From: Bacteroidota bacterium | GTDB taxonomy: Bacteria > Bacteroidota > Bacteroidia > Bacteroidales > Dysgonomonadaceae | NCBI GenBank assembly: GCA_023399295.1 | Contig: JAEWQF010000014.1 | Span: 1-64,000, forward strand | Length of the DNA stretch: 64,000 bases | Direction of reading: 5' to 3' | In this document: positions 44,719-54,047 of the stretch, piece by piece | Layout: every line of letters begins with the position of its first letter | Numbering within the stretch: the stretch's first letter is position 1 | Translations under genes and position numbers: made by a program | Notes under the pieces: generated by a model | Databases searched by the model: none | Seen by the model: only the letters and a program-made list of their open reading frames with translations | What the model was told of the DNA's origin: nothing

Positions 44719-46962
44719 ATGAAAAAGGTTTTCTTTTCTTTTCTGCTGATACTCATCTCAGCAACAACATTTCAAGCAGGGGCACAGGCTGATGCCGCGC
44801 CCGGCGATACGATCAACCACATCAGGCTGGAGGAGGTAATCGTCTCCGGAACACGCGCCGGTTCACAGACACCGGTCACCTACAGCAACCTCACCGCTGC
44901 AGACATCCAGAGGGAGCATGCTGCGCGCAACATCCCCTCCATTTTACAATCCACCCCTTCACTCGTTGCCTTCACCGAAGACGGACTGGGTGTGGGCAAC
45001 ACCTATTTTCGGATCCGCGGCACCGATGCCACACGCATCAATGTGACACTCAACGGCATGCCGCTCAACAACCCGGAGAGCCAGGAGGTCTACTGGGTGA
45101 ACCTGCCCGACCTGGCCAACACATTGCAGAGCATCCAGATTCAACGTGGTGTGGGCACCTCCACCAATGGCTCGGGTGCTTTCGGTGCCAGCATCTCACT
45201 CAGGACGGCAGGGGCACGATCCGAAGCATACGGAGAGGCGTCCACCGCCGTAGGCAGCTACGGCACCTTTTCCTCATCGATTGCCGCAGGCACCGGGATC
45301 AGTGAGAAGGGGTTCTCGTTCGATGCACGCTTATCGCGTGTGTTGGGAGAAGGATATGTGCGCAACGGCACGGTGAACCACACCAACTTCTATGGCGTGC
45401 TATCCCATTTCATTGAGCACCAACTAATCCGTCTCAGTTACCTGAAGGGGGTCCAGCATACGGGCATCACCTGGGAGGGGGTCTCGGATGAGCAGATGCG
45501 TGACCCGGTGTATGGGCGGCGCTACAATCCTGCAGGCGAGTACTACGATGATGCGGGTAACCGTCTGTACTACGACAACGAGACCGACAACTACTATTCC
45601 GACATCCTGCAGCTCACCCTCACACGGGAGCTGAGCCGCTCCCTCTCGCTCAACGCGGGCGTGAGCTACAACCACGGCTACGGTTACTACGAGAACTACC
45701 GGCACAACCGCAAATATTCCGATTTCGGTCTGAAGCCGCAGACCCTCGAGGGAGTCACCTACAGTCGTACCGACTTTATCCGTCGCAAGCTGATGGAAAA
45801 CGACTTCTATGTGGCCAGCCTGGGCATCGAAAAAGTGAATGATGCGCTGAAGCTCAATTTCGGCGGGCTGTACAGCTACTATGACGGCGATCACTTCGGT
45901 CGTCTGCCCTGGGTAAAACACAATCAGCAGATCCCGGAGCAGCATGAATGGTATCGCAATGTGGGACGCAAGACGGAATCAAGTATCTACGCCAAGGCGG
46001 AATATCAGGTCAATGAGCGGCTCTCCCTCTTCGGCGACCTGCAGTACCGGCATGTGGGTTACCGCTTCAGTGGCATGGACGACGACCTGCTGGAGCTTGC
46101 CGGCGATTTTAATTATGATTTCTTCAACCCCAAAGCCGGTCTGTTCTACCAGCTGAACCAGTCAAGCAATCTCTATGCCTCGGTAGCGGTTGGACAACGG
46201 GAGCCGTTGCGTGCCGACCTGAAAGATGGCATCAAAGGGGAAGCGGTCAATCCCATCCAACCGGAGCAGATGATCGACTATGAGCTGGGCTACCGCTTTC
46301 GCAGCAACGGCACCAGGCTGGGTGTAAACCTTTATTACATGGATTACCACAACCAGATGGTACAGACTGGCAAACTGACCGATATTGGGTACAAACTGAT
46401 GGAGAATGTGAAGGAGAGCTACCGTACCGGTATCGAGATGGAGGCTTCCATTCCGCTCTGGAGTGAGAAGCTGCGGCTGGATGCCAACGCCACACTCAGC
46501 CGCAACAGGATACGCAATTACACCGCTTACTTCGACCAGTATGACACCCCCGACAACTACGAGTGGGTGGGGCAGATCAGCAGGGATTGGGGTTCCACAC
46601 AAATCTCCTTCTCTCCCGATCTGGTGAGCGCTGTGGGACTCACCTGGCAACCGGCATCCCTTTTCTATCTGAATCTGTTGGGCAAATATGTAAGCAAACA
46701 GTATCTTGACAACACCTCCGATGAGGCCAAGTCGATCGATGGCTACTTCGTGGGCAACCTATCCGCAGGTTATACCTTCCCGAAGAGCCGCCTGGGGGTG
46801 ATCAACCTGCAGCTCTTTGTGAACAACCTGTTCAACAGGCAGTACGTGGCCAACGGTTGGGCCGCCACCGACACCTTTGCCGACGGCAGCAGCATCCACT
46901 GGATCGGCTACTACCCGCAGGCTACGCGCAACATCATGGGGCGCCTCTCAATTTCATTTTAA
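44719..46962 (+). CDS. TonB-dependent outer-membrane receptor, probable thiamine uptake
   Basis: A 747-residue beta-barrel receptor. It has a signal peptide (about 1-24, ending AGAQA) and a plug domain (about 40-155; IRGTDATRINVTLNGMPLN, QIQRGVGTSTNGSGAF). A 22-strand barrel follows, ending in the aromatic C-terminus RLSISF. There is no N-terminal carboxypeptidase-like domain and no SusD partner, so it is not a polysaccharide SusC. The TPP riboswitch upstream and PnuT downstream identify it as the thiamine receptor often called OMR1. The frame extends 9 codons upstream, but MKKVFFSFLLIL is the proper signal start. Confidence 0.92.
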   Translation: MKKVFFSFLLILISATTFQAGAQADAAPGDTINHIRLEEVIVSGTRAGSQTPVTYSNLTAADIQREHAARNIPSILQSTPSLVAFTEDGLGVGNTYFRIRGTDATRINVTLNGMPLNNPESQEVYWVNLPDLANTLQSIQIQRGVGTSTNGSGAFGASISLRTAGARSEAYGEASTAVGSYGTFSSSIAAGTGISEKGFSFDARLSRVLGEGYVRNGTVNHTNFYGVLSHFIEHQLIRLSYLKGVQHTGITWEGVSDEQMRDPVYGRRYNPAGEYYDDAGNRLYYDNETDNYYSDILQLTLTRELSRSLSLNAGVSYNHGYGYYENYRHNRKYSDFGLKPQTLEGVTYSRTDFIRRKLMENDFYVASLGIEKVNDALKLNFGGLYSYYDGDHFGRLPWVKHNQQIPEQHEWYRNVGRKTESSIYAKAEYQVNERLSLFGDLQYRHVGYRFSGMDDDLLELAGDFNYDFFNPKAGLFYQLNQSSNLYASVAVGQREPLRADLKDGIKGEAVNPIQPEQMIDYELGYRFRSNGTRLGVNLYYMDYHNQMVQTGKLTDIGYKLMENVKESYRTGIEMEASIPLWSEKLRLDANATLSRNRIRNYTAYFDQYDTPDNYEWVGQISRDWGSTQISFSPDLVSAVGLTWQPASLFYLNLLGKYVSKQYLDNTSDEAKSIDGYFVGNLSAGYTFPKSRLGVINLQLFVNNLFNRQYVANGWAATDTFADGSSIHWIGYYPQATRNIMGRLSISF

Positions 46963-47031
46963 ATCAATCATGATCCAGCAATTTATAACTCATTGGCATC
47001 TACTCTTCGACCCACTCCCGGTTTTCTCGCT

Positions 47032-47072
47032 ATTTGATTTGAAACTCGCTGCGCTCAGACAACAAATCAAAT
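47032..47072. repeat. 10-bp inverted repeat between receptor and pnuT
   Basis: ATTTGATTTG and CAAATCAAAT are separated by 21 bases in the 194-base gap. There is no T-run on the plus strand, so it is not a standard terminator. It may moderate transcription between the two genes. Confidence 0.4.
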
Positions 47073-47156
47073 CACGCTCGCTGCCCCGGGTGGGTACCCC
47101 GAAGATAAGCTGATATTTCGAAATAAATTGCTTTTCCCAAATCAAACAGAACTGAT

Positions 47157-47732
47157 ATGCAAACCATCGAAATCATCGGCGCCCTGATTGGCCTGCTCTA
47201 CCTCTATCTCGAATACAAGGCCAACAAATGGCTCTGGCCGGTGGGGGTGCTGATGCCGGTGGTTTATGTCTGGATCTTCTTCCAGAGCAGGTTCTACGCC
47301 GACATGGGGATCAACGTCTATTACTTCTTCGCCAGCATCTATGGCTGGATCCGCTGGAACAGAGGTCGTGCCGATGGGGACGATAGACCGGTCATCATAC
47401 ACACCCCGCGGCGGCTGATCCTGCCCCTCACGCTGGTCACGACGCTGCTTTTCGGTCTCATTTACCTCATCCTCACCCGCTACACCGACAGCCCTGTGGC
47501 CGGGGGCGACAGCCTCACCACCGCCCTGAGCATCACCGGCATGTGGATGCTGGCACAGAAACAGGCGGAGCAGTGGTGGGTATGGTTCCTGGTCAACCTG
47601 ATCTCCTGTGGACTTTACCTCTGGAAAGGACTCAATCCCACCGCACTGCTATTCGCCATCTACACCGTGATTTCGGTGTTCGGTTACTTCAAATGGGCAA
47701 AAATGGCAATGAGAACTGACGGATCAACCTGA
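47157..47732 (+). CDS. pnuT: PnuC/PnuT-family vitamin transporter, probably thiamine
   Basis: A 191-residue inner-membrane protein with about seven helices. Conserved features of the PnuC family are present: YLEYKANKWLWPVG near the start, ASIYGWIRW, and the Trp-rich WWVWFLVNLISCGLYLWKG. PnuC members carry nicotinamide riboside or, as PnuT, thiamine. Position downstream of a TPP-controlled TonB receptor favours thiamine. A thiamine pyrophosphokinase gene is at 60185, outside this operon. Confidence 0.88.
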   Translation: MQTIEIIGALIGLLYLYLEYKANKWLWPVGVLMPVVYVWIFFQSRFYADMGINVYYFFASIYGWIRWNRGRADGDDRPVIIHTPRRLILPLTLVTTLLFGLIYLILTRYTDSPVAGGDSLTTALSITGMWMLAQKQAEQWWVWFLVNLISCGLYLWKGLNPTALLFAIYTVISVFGYFKWAKMAMRTDGST

Positions 47733-47782
47733 GTCACGGTCATTGTGATCACGGCAACGCATCTCCCGCAGCACAGGTTGGA

Positions 47783-48781
47783 TCAACTACCGACAATCAC
47801 CTCCGTCAGCTCCTCCCGGGTGAAGCCTGCGAAGAATCGGCTGATATCGATCCCCGCGAGCAGATCCATCACCTCACCGGGCGCATAACGCACCCCCTGA
47901 AGCTGCTCCTCGAGTGGAGTCAGGTCTGCTTCCCTACCGAAGAAGGTACCGAAGAAACGGATGTCGGCGATGCGCCCCTTTCGCAAGTTCAGGAATACCT
48001 GCACCTTGCCCCCTGTAAAACGGCGTTCACGCACCACCTCGGCCACCGGGTTGGTGCCGAAGTTCCACTGCCAGTTACCGAACTTCTCACGGCGTGTCTG
48101 CTCGATGGCCTGCAGCTCCTCCTCACTGAAGTGATAGGACACCATCTCGGGGTAGCGTTGTTTCATCTGGTTGAGGAGGTTGTCGGCGAACTGCTGAACG
48201 GTGATCTTCACCGGCAGGTTGGGCAGGATATTGTCCACGCGACTGCGCACCGACTTCACCCCTTTCGCCTCCACCACCTCCTTTGAGGGTTCAAGTGCGC
48301 GTGAGAGCACAGTCAGGTCGGTGTCGAACAAGAGGCAACCATGATGCATCACCCTGCCGTGGTGGTAGGCCTGGGCGTTGCCGCATATCTTCCTGCCACC
48401 GATGGTGATGTCGTTGCGGCCGGTGAACTCAGCCTTCACGCCCAGTTCGGCCAGTGTCTCGATCACCGGCTGTGAGAATGTTTTAAAGTCGAATGTGCCC
48501 TCTCCCTCTTCTTCGTTAGCAATGATGGTGTAGTTGAGGTTGTTCAGGTCGTGGTAGACCGCACCGCCGCCGGTGATGCGCCGCACCACCTGGATCCCCT
48601 GTTCCTCCACGTAGCGGTTATTGATCTCGGCCAGCGTGTTCTGGTTCTTGCCGACGATGATGGAGGGTTCGTTGATCCAGAGGATGAATATCTTTCCGAA
48701 CTGCCGCAGCTGCTTGAAACAATACTCCTCCAGTGCAATGTTGTAGTCTGGTTTGTTGCTGTTGCTGATGATGTAAATCAT
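47783..48781 (-). CDS. lplA: Lipoate-protein ligase
   Basis: Attaches lipoic acid to lipoyl domains using ATP. The 332-residue protein shows the lipoate-binding motif RRITGGGAVYHDLNNLNY, the catalytic region GRKICGNAQAYHHGRVMHHG, and a C-terminal accessory domain (about 245-330). It lies on the same strand, downstream of the E3 gene of a 2-oxo acid dehydrogenase whose lipoyl domain is its natural substrate. A repeat array and a hairpin separate it from that operon. The octamer array begins a few bases upstream of its start codon. Confidence 0.93.
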   Translation of the reverse strand: MIYIISNSNKPDYNIALEEYCFKQLRQFGKIFILWINEPSIIVGKNQNTLAEINNRYVEEQGIQVVRRITGGGAVYHDLNNLNYTIIANEEEGEGTFDFKTFSQPVIETLAELGVKAEFTGRNDITIGGRKICGNAQAYHHGRVMHHGCLLFDTDLTVLSRALEPSKEVVEAKGVKSVRSRVDNILPNLPVKITVQQFADNLLNQMKQRYPEMVSYHFSEEELQAIEQTRREKFGNWQWNFGTNPVAEVVRERRFTGGKVQVFLNLRKGRIADIRFFGTFFGREADLTPLEEQLQGVRYAPGEVMDLLAGIDISRFFAGFTREELTEVIVGS

Positions 48782-48795
48782 TACCAGTTTATTAC

Positions 48796-48883
48796 GTTAT
48801 TAGGTTGTTACGTTATTAGGTTATTATATTGTTATGTTGTTATGTTGTCAGGCAGTTCGGTTGTCAGGTTGCCCGGTTAATTC
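48796..48883. repeat. Array D: 11 octamers with GTT core
   Basis: gttattag, gttgttac, gttattag, gttattat, attgttat, gttgttat, gttgtcag, gcagttcg, gttgtcag, gttgcccg and gttaattc keep an exact 8-bp period, with GTT opening 9 of 11 units. No heptamer section follows. It sits directly upstream of the lplA start codon. Confidence 0.75.
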
Positions 48884-48951
48884 CGAGATGGCGAAACCCG
48901 GGAATCCAATAACCTACAGACGATACAACCTGCAAAGATGAAAATAAACAG

Positions 48952-48989
48952 AGACCGGTTGTTCACCCTACAAAAGTGCCAACCGGTCT
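48952..48989 (-). terminator. Hairpin downstream of the E3 gene
   Basis: A 10-bp perfect inverted repeat AGACCGGTTG / CAACCGGTCT with an 18-base loop, 45 bases past the E3 stop on the minus strand. Only a weak T-rich tail follows, so termination may be partial. Confidence 0.5.
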
Positions 48990-49033
48990 TCTTCAACTAT
49001 CTTTTACCTGTCAAGCCTCAGCTGACGAGGCAA

Positions 49034-50743
49034 TCATTTCTTTTTCTTCGGGATGTGTACCGCCTCACCCAACACATCGTTGAACGCTTCAATCAGCGCC
49101 TCCGAGTAGGTGGGGTGTCCGTAGATGGTATTCACCGCCTCGTTCACCGTGATCTCCATCTCCATCACAAGCGATGCCTGGGTGATGATCTCGGCCGCGG
49201 AGGGACCAATGATGTGCACACCCAGTATCTCACCATAGCGGTTGTCGGCAATCACCTTCACGAAGCCCACCGCATCACCCGATGCCAGGGCGCGCCCGTT
49301 GGCGGCGAAGTTGAACCTGCCGATGCGTATATCATCATATTTTTCCCGCGCCTGCTCCTCGGTCATGCCCACCTGCGCCACCTCGGGTGAGGTATAGACA
49401 ACAGAAGGTGCCGAGAGCAGCTTTACCTTGCGGTGGTTGCCCTTGACCGCGTTCTCGGCGGCCACCTCACCCATGCGGAAGGCTACGTGTGCCAGCATCT
49501 TGATGCCATTCACATCGCCGGGAGCATAGATCCCTTTCAGGCTGGTCTCCATGTACTCGTTCACCTTGATCTTGCCCCGTTCAACCTCGGGTTTCACCTC
49601 ACCCAGCCCCTCCAGATCGGGTGTACGACCGATGGAGATGAGTGCCTTGTCGGCGATCACCGGATCCTTGCCTTCCATGTGCACCTCCAGCTTGTCGCCC
49701 TTGTCCACGATCTCGGTGATGCGTGTGGAGGTCATCACCTCGATTCCCTTTTTCTTCAGGTGGCGGAGCAGTTCGGCCGACACCTCCTGGTCGAGGGTGG
49801 GTACGATGCGATCCATCATCTCGATGATGATCACCTTCGATCCCAGACCCGCGAACGACTGTCCCATCTCGGTACCGATCACGCCACCACCGATCACGGC
49901 GAGTGTGCCGGGCACCTCCTTCACGGCCAGCAGTTCGTCGCTGGTGAGTACCTTCTTGCTCTCGATGCCCGGGATGTTGATCCTGGAGGCTTTTGAACCG
50001 CCCGCCAGGATGATCTTGTCCGCCTTGATGATCTGCGTGTCGTTCACCACCACGTCGTGGTTCTTGTTGATGCGTCCCACGCCCTGGTAGATGTCCACAC
50101 CGTTGCTCTTGAGCAGGGAAACAACACCGCTGGTGAGCTTCTTCACCACGCCATTCTTGTACTCCTGCACCTTCTCCATGTCGATCTTGATCATGGTGCT
50201 GTCGATGATAATTCCCCTCGATGCCGCTGCCTGAATGTGCTCGATGATCTCCGCATTCTTCAGATAGGTCTTGGTGGGGATGCAACCCACGTTGAGACAG
50301 GTACCACCGAAGGTGCCCTTCTCCACGATGGCCACCTTGGCGCCCAGCTGAGCCGCGCGGATGGCGGCCACATAACCGGCAGGTCCCCCGCCGATCACCA
50401 CCACCTGGTAGTTGTCCTCCAGCCGGATCATCCGCTTCTCTTCGTCGCTCTCCTTCGTACCGGTGTCTTCAATCACCTCGGGCATCAGTGTTGCAGCCGA
50501 TTCGTTTTCGGAGCCGATGTAACCGATCACCTCGGTCACCGGCACGGTATCCCCATCCTGGTGGACGATCTTCAGCAGGATACCCGTTGCTTCCGCCTCA
50601 AGCTCCATGCTGGTCTTGTCGGTCATGATCTCAAGGATGATCTCCCCCTCTTTGACGGGATCGCCCTCTTTCTTCAACCATTTCACAATTTGTCCCTCGG
50701 TCATGTCGATACCGGCCTTGGGCATGATGATTTCAAAAGCCAT
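49034..50743 (-). CDS. lpdA: Dihydrolipoyl dehydrogenase (E3) with N-terminal lipoyl domain
   Basis: A 569-residue flavoprotein that reoxidises dihydrolipoamide with NAD+. Residues about 1-80 are a lipoyl domain with the acceptor Lys43 in MTDKTSMELEAEATG. An acidic linker leads into the pyridine nucleotide-disulfide oxidoreductase: FAD motif VVIGGGPAGYVAA, redox disulfide GGTCLNVGCIPTK, NAD motif AVIGGGVIGTEM, and the C-terminal dimerisation domain with the active His in IYGHPTYSEALIEAF. This is the only lipoyl domain encoded in the operon, because the E2 gene upstream has none. E3s with a lipoyl domain are known from some pyruvate and acetoin dehydrogenases. Confidence 0.95.
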   Translation of the reverse strand: MAFEIIMPKAGIDMTEGQIVKWLKKEGDPVKEGEIILEIMTDKTSMELEAEATGILLKIVHQDGDTVPVTEVIGYIGSENESAATLMPEVIEDTGTKESDEEKRMIRLEDNYQVVVIGGGPAGYVAAIRAAQLGAKVAIVEKGTFGGTCLNVGCIPTKTYLKNAEIIEHIQAAASRGIIIDSTMIKIDMEKVQEYKNGVVKKLTSGVVSLLKSNGVDIYQGVGRINKNHDVVVNDTQIIKADKIILAGGSKASRINIPGIESKKVLTSDELLAVKEVPGTLAVIGGGVIGTEMGQSFAGLGSKVIIIEMMDRIVPTLDQEVSAELLRHLKKKGIEVMTSTRITEIVDKGDKLEVHMEGKDPVIADKALISIGRTPDLEGLGEVKPEVERGKIKVNEYMETSLKGIYAPGDVNGIKMLAHVAFRMGEVAAENAVKGNHRKVKLLSAPSVVYTSPEVAQVGMTEEQAREKYDDIRIGRFNFAANGRALASGDAVGFVKVIADNRYGEILGVHIIGPSAAEIITQASLVMEMEITVNEAVNTIYGHPTYSEALIEAFNDVLGEAVHIPKKKK

Positions 50744-50761
50744 ATTTCTGTTTTTTCTTGT

Positions 50762-51886
50762 TTATATCAATAGGGTCATCGGGTTCTCCAGCAACGCCTT
50801 CAGGTCGGTCATGAACCTGGCGGCGGTGAGGCCGTCAATGATCCGGTGGTCGCTCGTGAGGCTGATCTTCATGATGGGACGGATCACCATCTCACCGTTC
50901 ACCGGAACGACCCGCTCCTGTGTGGAGGCGACGCTCAGGATGGCTGCATTGGGCTGGTTGATGATGGCGGTGAACTCATCCACACCATACATCCCCAGGT
51001 TGCTGATCGAGAAGGTGCTTCCCGCCTGTTCGTCGGGCAACAGCTTCTTGGAGAGGGTGCGTTCGGTGAGATCCTTGATGGCCACCACGAACTCGCTCAG
51101 GCTCATCCTGTCGGCATGCTTCACCACCGGCACCAGCAGTCCCTCATCCATACCTACTGCCATACCGAGGTTCACATAGTTGTGGTAGGTAATCTCGGTA
51201 CCCTCCTTGTTGAGACTGGCATTGATCGATTTGTGTTTCATCAGCGTCTTCACCACCGCCACTGAGATCAGGTCGGTGACGGTCAGCTTCTTCCCTGTTT
51301 TCTCCTTGATAGGTTCGATGAGCTGCTTGCGCAGCGCCAGCAGGTTGGTCATATCCACCTCCCAGGTCTGGATGAAGGAGGGAATACCGAAGTAGCTCTC
51401 CATCATCCGCTTGGAGATGATCTTGCGCATCTGCGTCATCGGCACGGTCTCGCTGCTGCCTGCAGGAGCAGCAACGGCTGACGGTGAAACAGGTGTGGCA
51501 GCCCCTTGGGTTGCCGTTGTGGCAGGCTGTTGTGGGGTCTGCGCCGCACCAGACAATTGTTTTGGAGCCGCTGCAGCTTCTGCCAGATCGTCGCGTGTGA
51601 GCGACGCTTTTACTTGCGGGTCGGTGATCAGTGGCAACAGATCCTCCTTGAGGATCTTCTGGTTGTGGCCACTTCCCCTGATCTCTTTCAGATCAATATT
51701 GTGCTCCTCGGCAATGCGACGGGCCAGCGGGGAGATATGAATCTTCTCCTCATAGTTGAACCCGGCAATGTCGTCGCGGTGGATGCGTCCCTTGTAACCG
51801 GTGCCGGTCACATTGGTCAGCTTCACACCGAGGCGTCTGGCCAGTGTTCTTGCCGCGGGTGTCGCCCTTAGTTTGACTGTTTCCAT
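50762..51886 (-). CDS. Dihydrolipoamide acyltransferase (E2) lacking a lipoyl domain
   Basis: A 374-residue E2 core. Unusually it opens with two tandem peripheral-subunit-binding domains (about 5-42, ATPAARTLARRLGV..., and about 50-88, ISPLARRIAEEHNIDL...). An Ala/Pro/Thr-rich linker (about 95-150) and the catalytic acyltransferase domain follow, with the active-site motif SDHRIIDG near the C-terminus. No lipoyl domain precedes the first binding domain. The E1beta stop is only 11 bases upstream, so none can have been missed by choosing a late start. The missing domain appears to be supplied by E3. Acetyl transfer to CoA is expected; pyruvate or acetoin are the likely substrates of the complex. 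Confidence 0.92.
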   Translation of the reverse strand: METVKLRATPAARTLARRLGVKLTNVTGTGYKGRIHRDDIAGFNYEEKIHISPLARRIAEEHNIDLKEIRGSGHNQKILKEDLLPLITDPQVKASLTRDDLAEAAAAPKQLSGAAQTPQQPATTATQGAATPVSPSAVAAPAGSSETVPMTQMRKIISKRMMESYFGIPSFIQTWEVDMTNLLALRKQLIEPIKEKTGKKLTVTDLISVAVVKTLMKHKSINASLNKEGTEITYHNYVNLGMAVGMDEGLLVPVVKHADRMSLSEFVVAIKDLTERTLSKKLLPDEQAGSTFSISNLGMYGVDEFTAIINQPNAAILSVASTQERVVPVNGEMVIRPIMKISLTSDHRIIDGLTAARFMTDLKALLENPMTLLI

Positions 51887-51897
51887 GCCCTCCCTCT

Positions 51898-52899
51898 TTA
51901 GCGGTTGTTGACTAGCTTGAGAATGTATTTCTTGATCCGCTCCACGTTGGGGATCATGGCTGCTTCCAGGGTCTGGTTGTAGGGGATGGGCACATCCTCA
52001 CCTGCCAAGCGCAGGATGCGTCCGTCGAGATAATCAAAGGCATCGCTCTCGGCGATGGTGGCGGCCACCTCACCAATGAAACCACCTGTCTTGTGGGCGT
52101 CGTTCACCAGCAGCACCTTGCCGGTCTTCCGCACCGACTCCAGCACCGTTTCCTTGTCGAGAGGCTTGAGCGTGAGCAGATCGACAACCTCCACACTCAC
52201 ACCCTCGGCTTCCTCCACCTCTTTTGCAGCCTGCATCACCCGCTCGAGCATGCGGCCGTAGGTGATCACCGAAACATCCTTTCCCTCCTTCTTGATGTGG
52301 GCCTTGCCGATGGGCAACACATAGTCGGGGTCGAGCGGTACCTCGCCTTTCATGTTGAACTGCGCCTTGTACTCCAGGAAAATCACCGGGTTGTTGTCGC
52401 GGATGGCTGCTTTCAGGATCCCCTTCACATCGCCCGGGGTACCGGGTGCCACCACCTTCAGCCCGGGGATATGGGTAAACCATGCCTCCAGCGACTGTGA
52501 GTGTTGTGCGGCAGAGCCTACGCCACCACCGGCAGCGCAGCGGAAAACGACAGGGATCTGCCCCTTACCACCAAACATATATCTTGTCTTGGCTGCCTGG
52601 TTGACGATGTTGTCCATCATGTAGACAATGAAATCCATGAAGGTGACATCCACGATGGGACGCATGCCGGTCATGGCGGCTCCGATGGCGGCTCCGGAGA
52701 TGGCATTCTCCGAGATGGGGGTGTCGCGCACCCGCTCCTTGCCAAACTCTTCGAGCATCCCTACCGAGGTTCCGAAGTCACCTCCGAAGATCCCCACATC
52801 CTCACCCATGAGGAATACGTTTTCGTCGCGCCGCATCTCTTCCGACATGGCCATGATGATGGCGTCGCGGACGGACATGATTTTCGTTTCTTTTTCCAT
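51898..52899 (-). CDS. 2-oxo acid (or acetoin) dehydrogenase E1 beta subunit
   Basis: A 333-residue transketolase-like subunit from MEKETKIMSVRDAI. It shows the TPP-binding region LMGEDVGIFGGDFGTS, RVRDTPISENAISGAAIG, the C-terminal transketolase domain (VEVVDLLTLKPLDKET) and GGFIGEVAATIAE. The frame opens further upstream to 52938, overlapping the E1alpha gene by 11 bases, but MEKETK is a more usual start. Forms a heterotetramer with the E1alpha product. Confidence 0.93.
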   Translation of the reverse strand: MEKETKIMSVRDAIIMAMSEEMRRDENVFLMGEDVGIFGGDFGTSVGMLEEFGKERVRDTPISENAISGAAIGAAMTGMRPIVDVTFMDFIVYMMDNIVNQAAKTRYMFGGKGQIPVVFRCAAGGGVGSAAQHSQSLEAWFTHIPGLKVVAPGTPGDVKGILKAAIRDNNPVIFLEYKAQFNMKGEVPLDPDYVLPIGKAHIKKEGKDVSVITYGRMLERVMQAAKEVEEAEGVSVEVVDLLTLKPLDKETVLESVRKTGKVLLVNDAHKTGGFIGEVAATIAESDAFDYLDGRILRLAGEDVPIPYNQTLEAAMIPNVERIKKYILKLVNNR

Positions 52900-52927
52900 T
52901 GATTGGTTATCGTGTGCTGTTGTTTTT

Positions 52928-53920
52928 TTAATCTGCATAAATGTCTTCGAAGGCTGACTCCAGTGTGGGCTCGGGACTGCTCAGCGCGAATCTCACCGAT
53001 TCTTCCACTGCTTCCAGTGAGGCGTTGTTCAGCTCTTCCAGTTCCTTCTCGGTGGCAATCTTCTGCTCAATGAGGTAGTTACGAAAGCGCGCAATCGGAT
53101 CTTTTTGCTTCCACTCATCCACCTCATCCTTGGTGCGGTACTTGCCGGGATCGGATGTGGAGTGTCCCAGCCAGCGATAAGTGATCGCCTCCACCAGTAC
53201 GGGGCCATTGCCCTCGCGTACATATTGTACAATCTCAGCGAATTTGTTGTACACCGCCATCAGGTCGTTGCCATCTTCGATGAAATGGCCCGGGATACCG
53301 TAGGAAGCTGCCCGCTGGTAGTTGTAATCGATGTTGATCACATCCTTGATGGGGGTGCTGATGCCATACAGGTTGTTGATGGAATAGAAGATTACCGGCA
53401 GATTCCAGATGGAGGCCATGTTCATTGTCTCGTGGAAGGTGCCTTCGTTCACCGCACCGTCGCCGAAAAAGCAGACCACGATCTTGCCCGTCTTCTTCAT
53501 CTTCTGGGTCAACGCGGCACCGATGGCCATCCCCATGCCACCACCCACGATCCCGTTGGCACCCAAGTTGCCGTTGTCGAGGTCGGCGATGTGCATGGAT
53601 CCTCCCTTGCCCTTACAAGTGCCGGTGGCCTTTCCCATGATTTCAGCCATCATCCCGTTGAGATCGATCTCCAGGGCGATGCTCTGTCCGTGGCCGCGGT
53701 GGTTGGAGGTGATCATGTCGAATCCCTTCTCTATGGCGGCTACCGCCCCCACATTGGCGGCCTCCTCACCAATGGAGAAGTGCGTCATTCCGGGAATCAT
53801 CCCTTTCCGCACCAACTTGTTCACCTTACTGTCGAAATTGCGGATGTCAAGCATCATGCGATGCATGTGCATCATCTTCTCCTTCGATAAATTGTTCTTT
53901 GTTGATTTTGTTTTCGCCAT
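52928..53920 (-). CDS. 2-oxo acid (or acetoin) dehydrogenase E1 alpha subunit
   Basis: A TPP-dependent decarboxylase subunit, 330 residues from MAKTKSTKNNLS. The TPP motif GDGAVNEGTFHETMNMAS runs to the closing NN of YSINN. GKGGSMHIADLDNGNLGANG and RGHGQSIALEID resemble acetoin dehydrogenase and pyruvate dehydrogenase alpha chains alike. Sequence cannot fully separate these two. First gene of the operon E1alpha-E1beta-E2-E3, divergent from an Rrf2 regulator. Confidence 0.92.
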   Translation of the reverse strand: MAKTKSTKNNLSKEKMMHMHRMMLDIRNFDSKVNKLVRKGMIPGMTHFSIGEEAANVGAVAAIEKGFDMITSNHRGHGQSIALEIDLNGMMAEIMGKATGTCKGKGGSMHIADLDNGNLGANGIVGGGMGMAIGAALTQKMKKTGKIVVCFFGDGAVNEGTFHETMNMASIWNLPVIFYSINNLYGISTPIKDVINIDYNYQRAASYGIPGHFIEDGNDLMAVYNKFAEIVQYVREGNGPVLVEAITYRWLGHSTSDPGKYRTKDEVDEWKQKDPIARFRNYLIEQKIATEKELEELNNASLEAVEESVRFALSSPEPTLESAFEDIYAD

Positions 53921-54047
53921 AACAGCTTCCTTCATATATTTTATTGTAGTTTTCTACATAATTAGAATGAGTCTACATAACAACACTATTTTTAACTTAT
54001 TGTTTGTAGGGGTGTGATTTTTATGTTTTATTAAATTTTCAACCCAC

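Noticed and set aside
47032..47072. Rho-independent terminator between the thiamine receptor and pnuT
   Set aside because: The inverted repeat is AT-rich with a 21-base loop and no T-run, so it was listed only as an inverted repeat.
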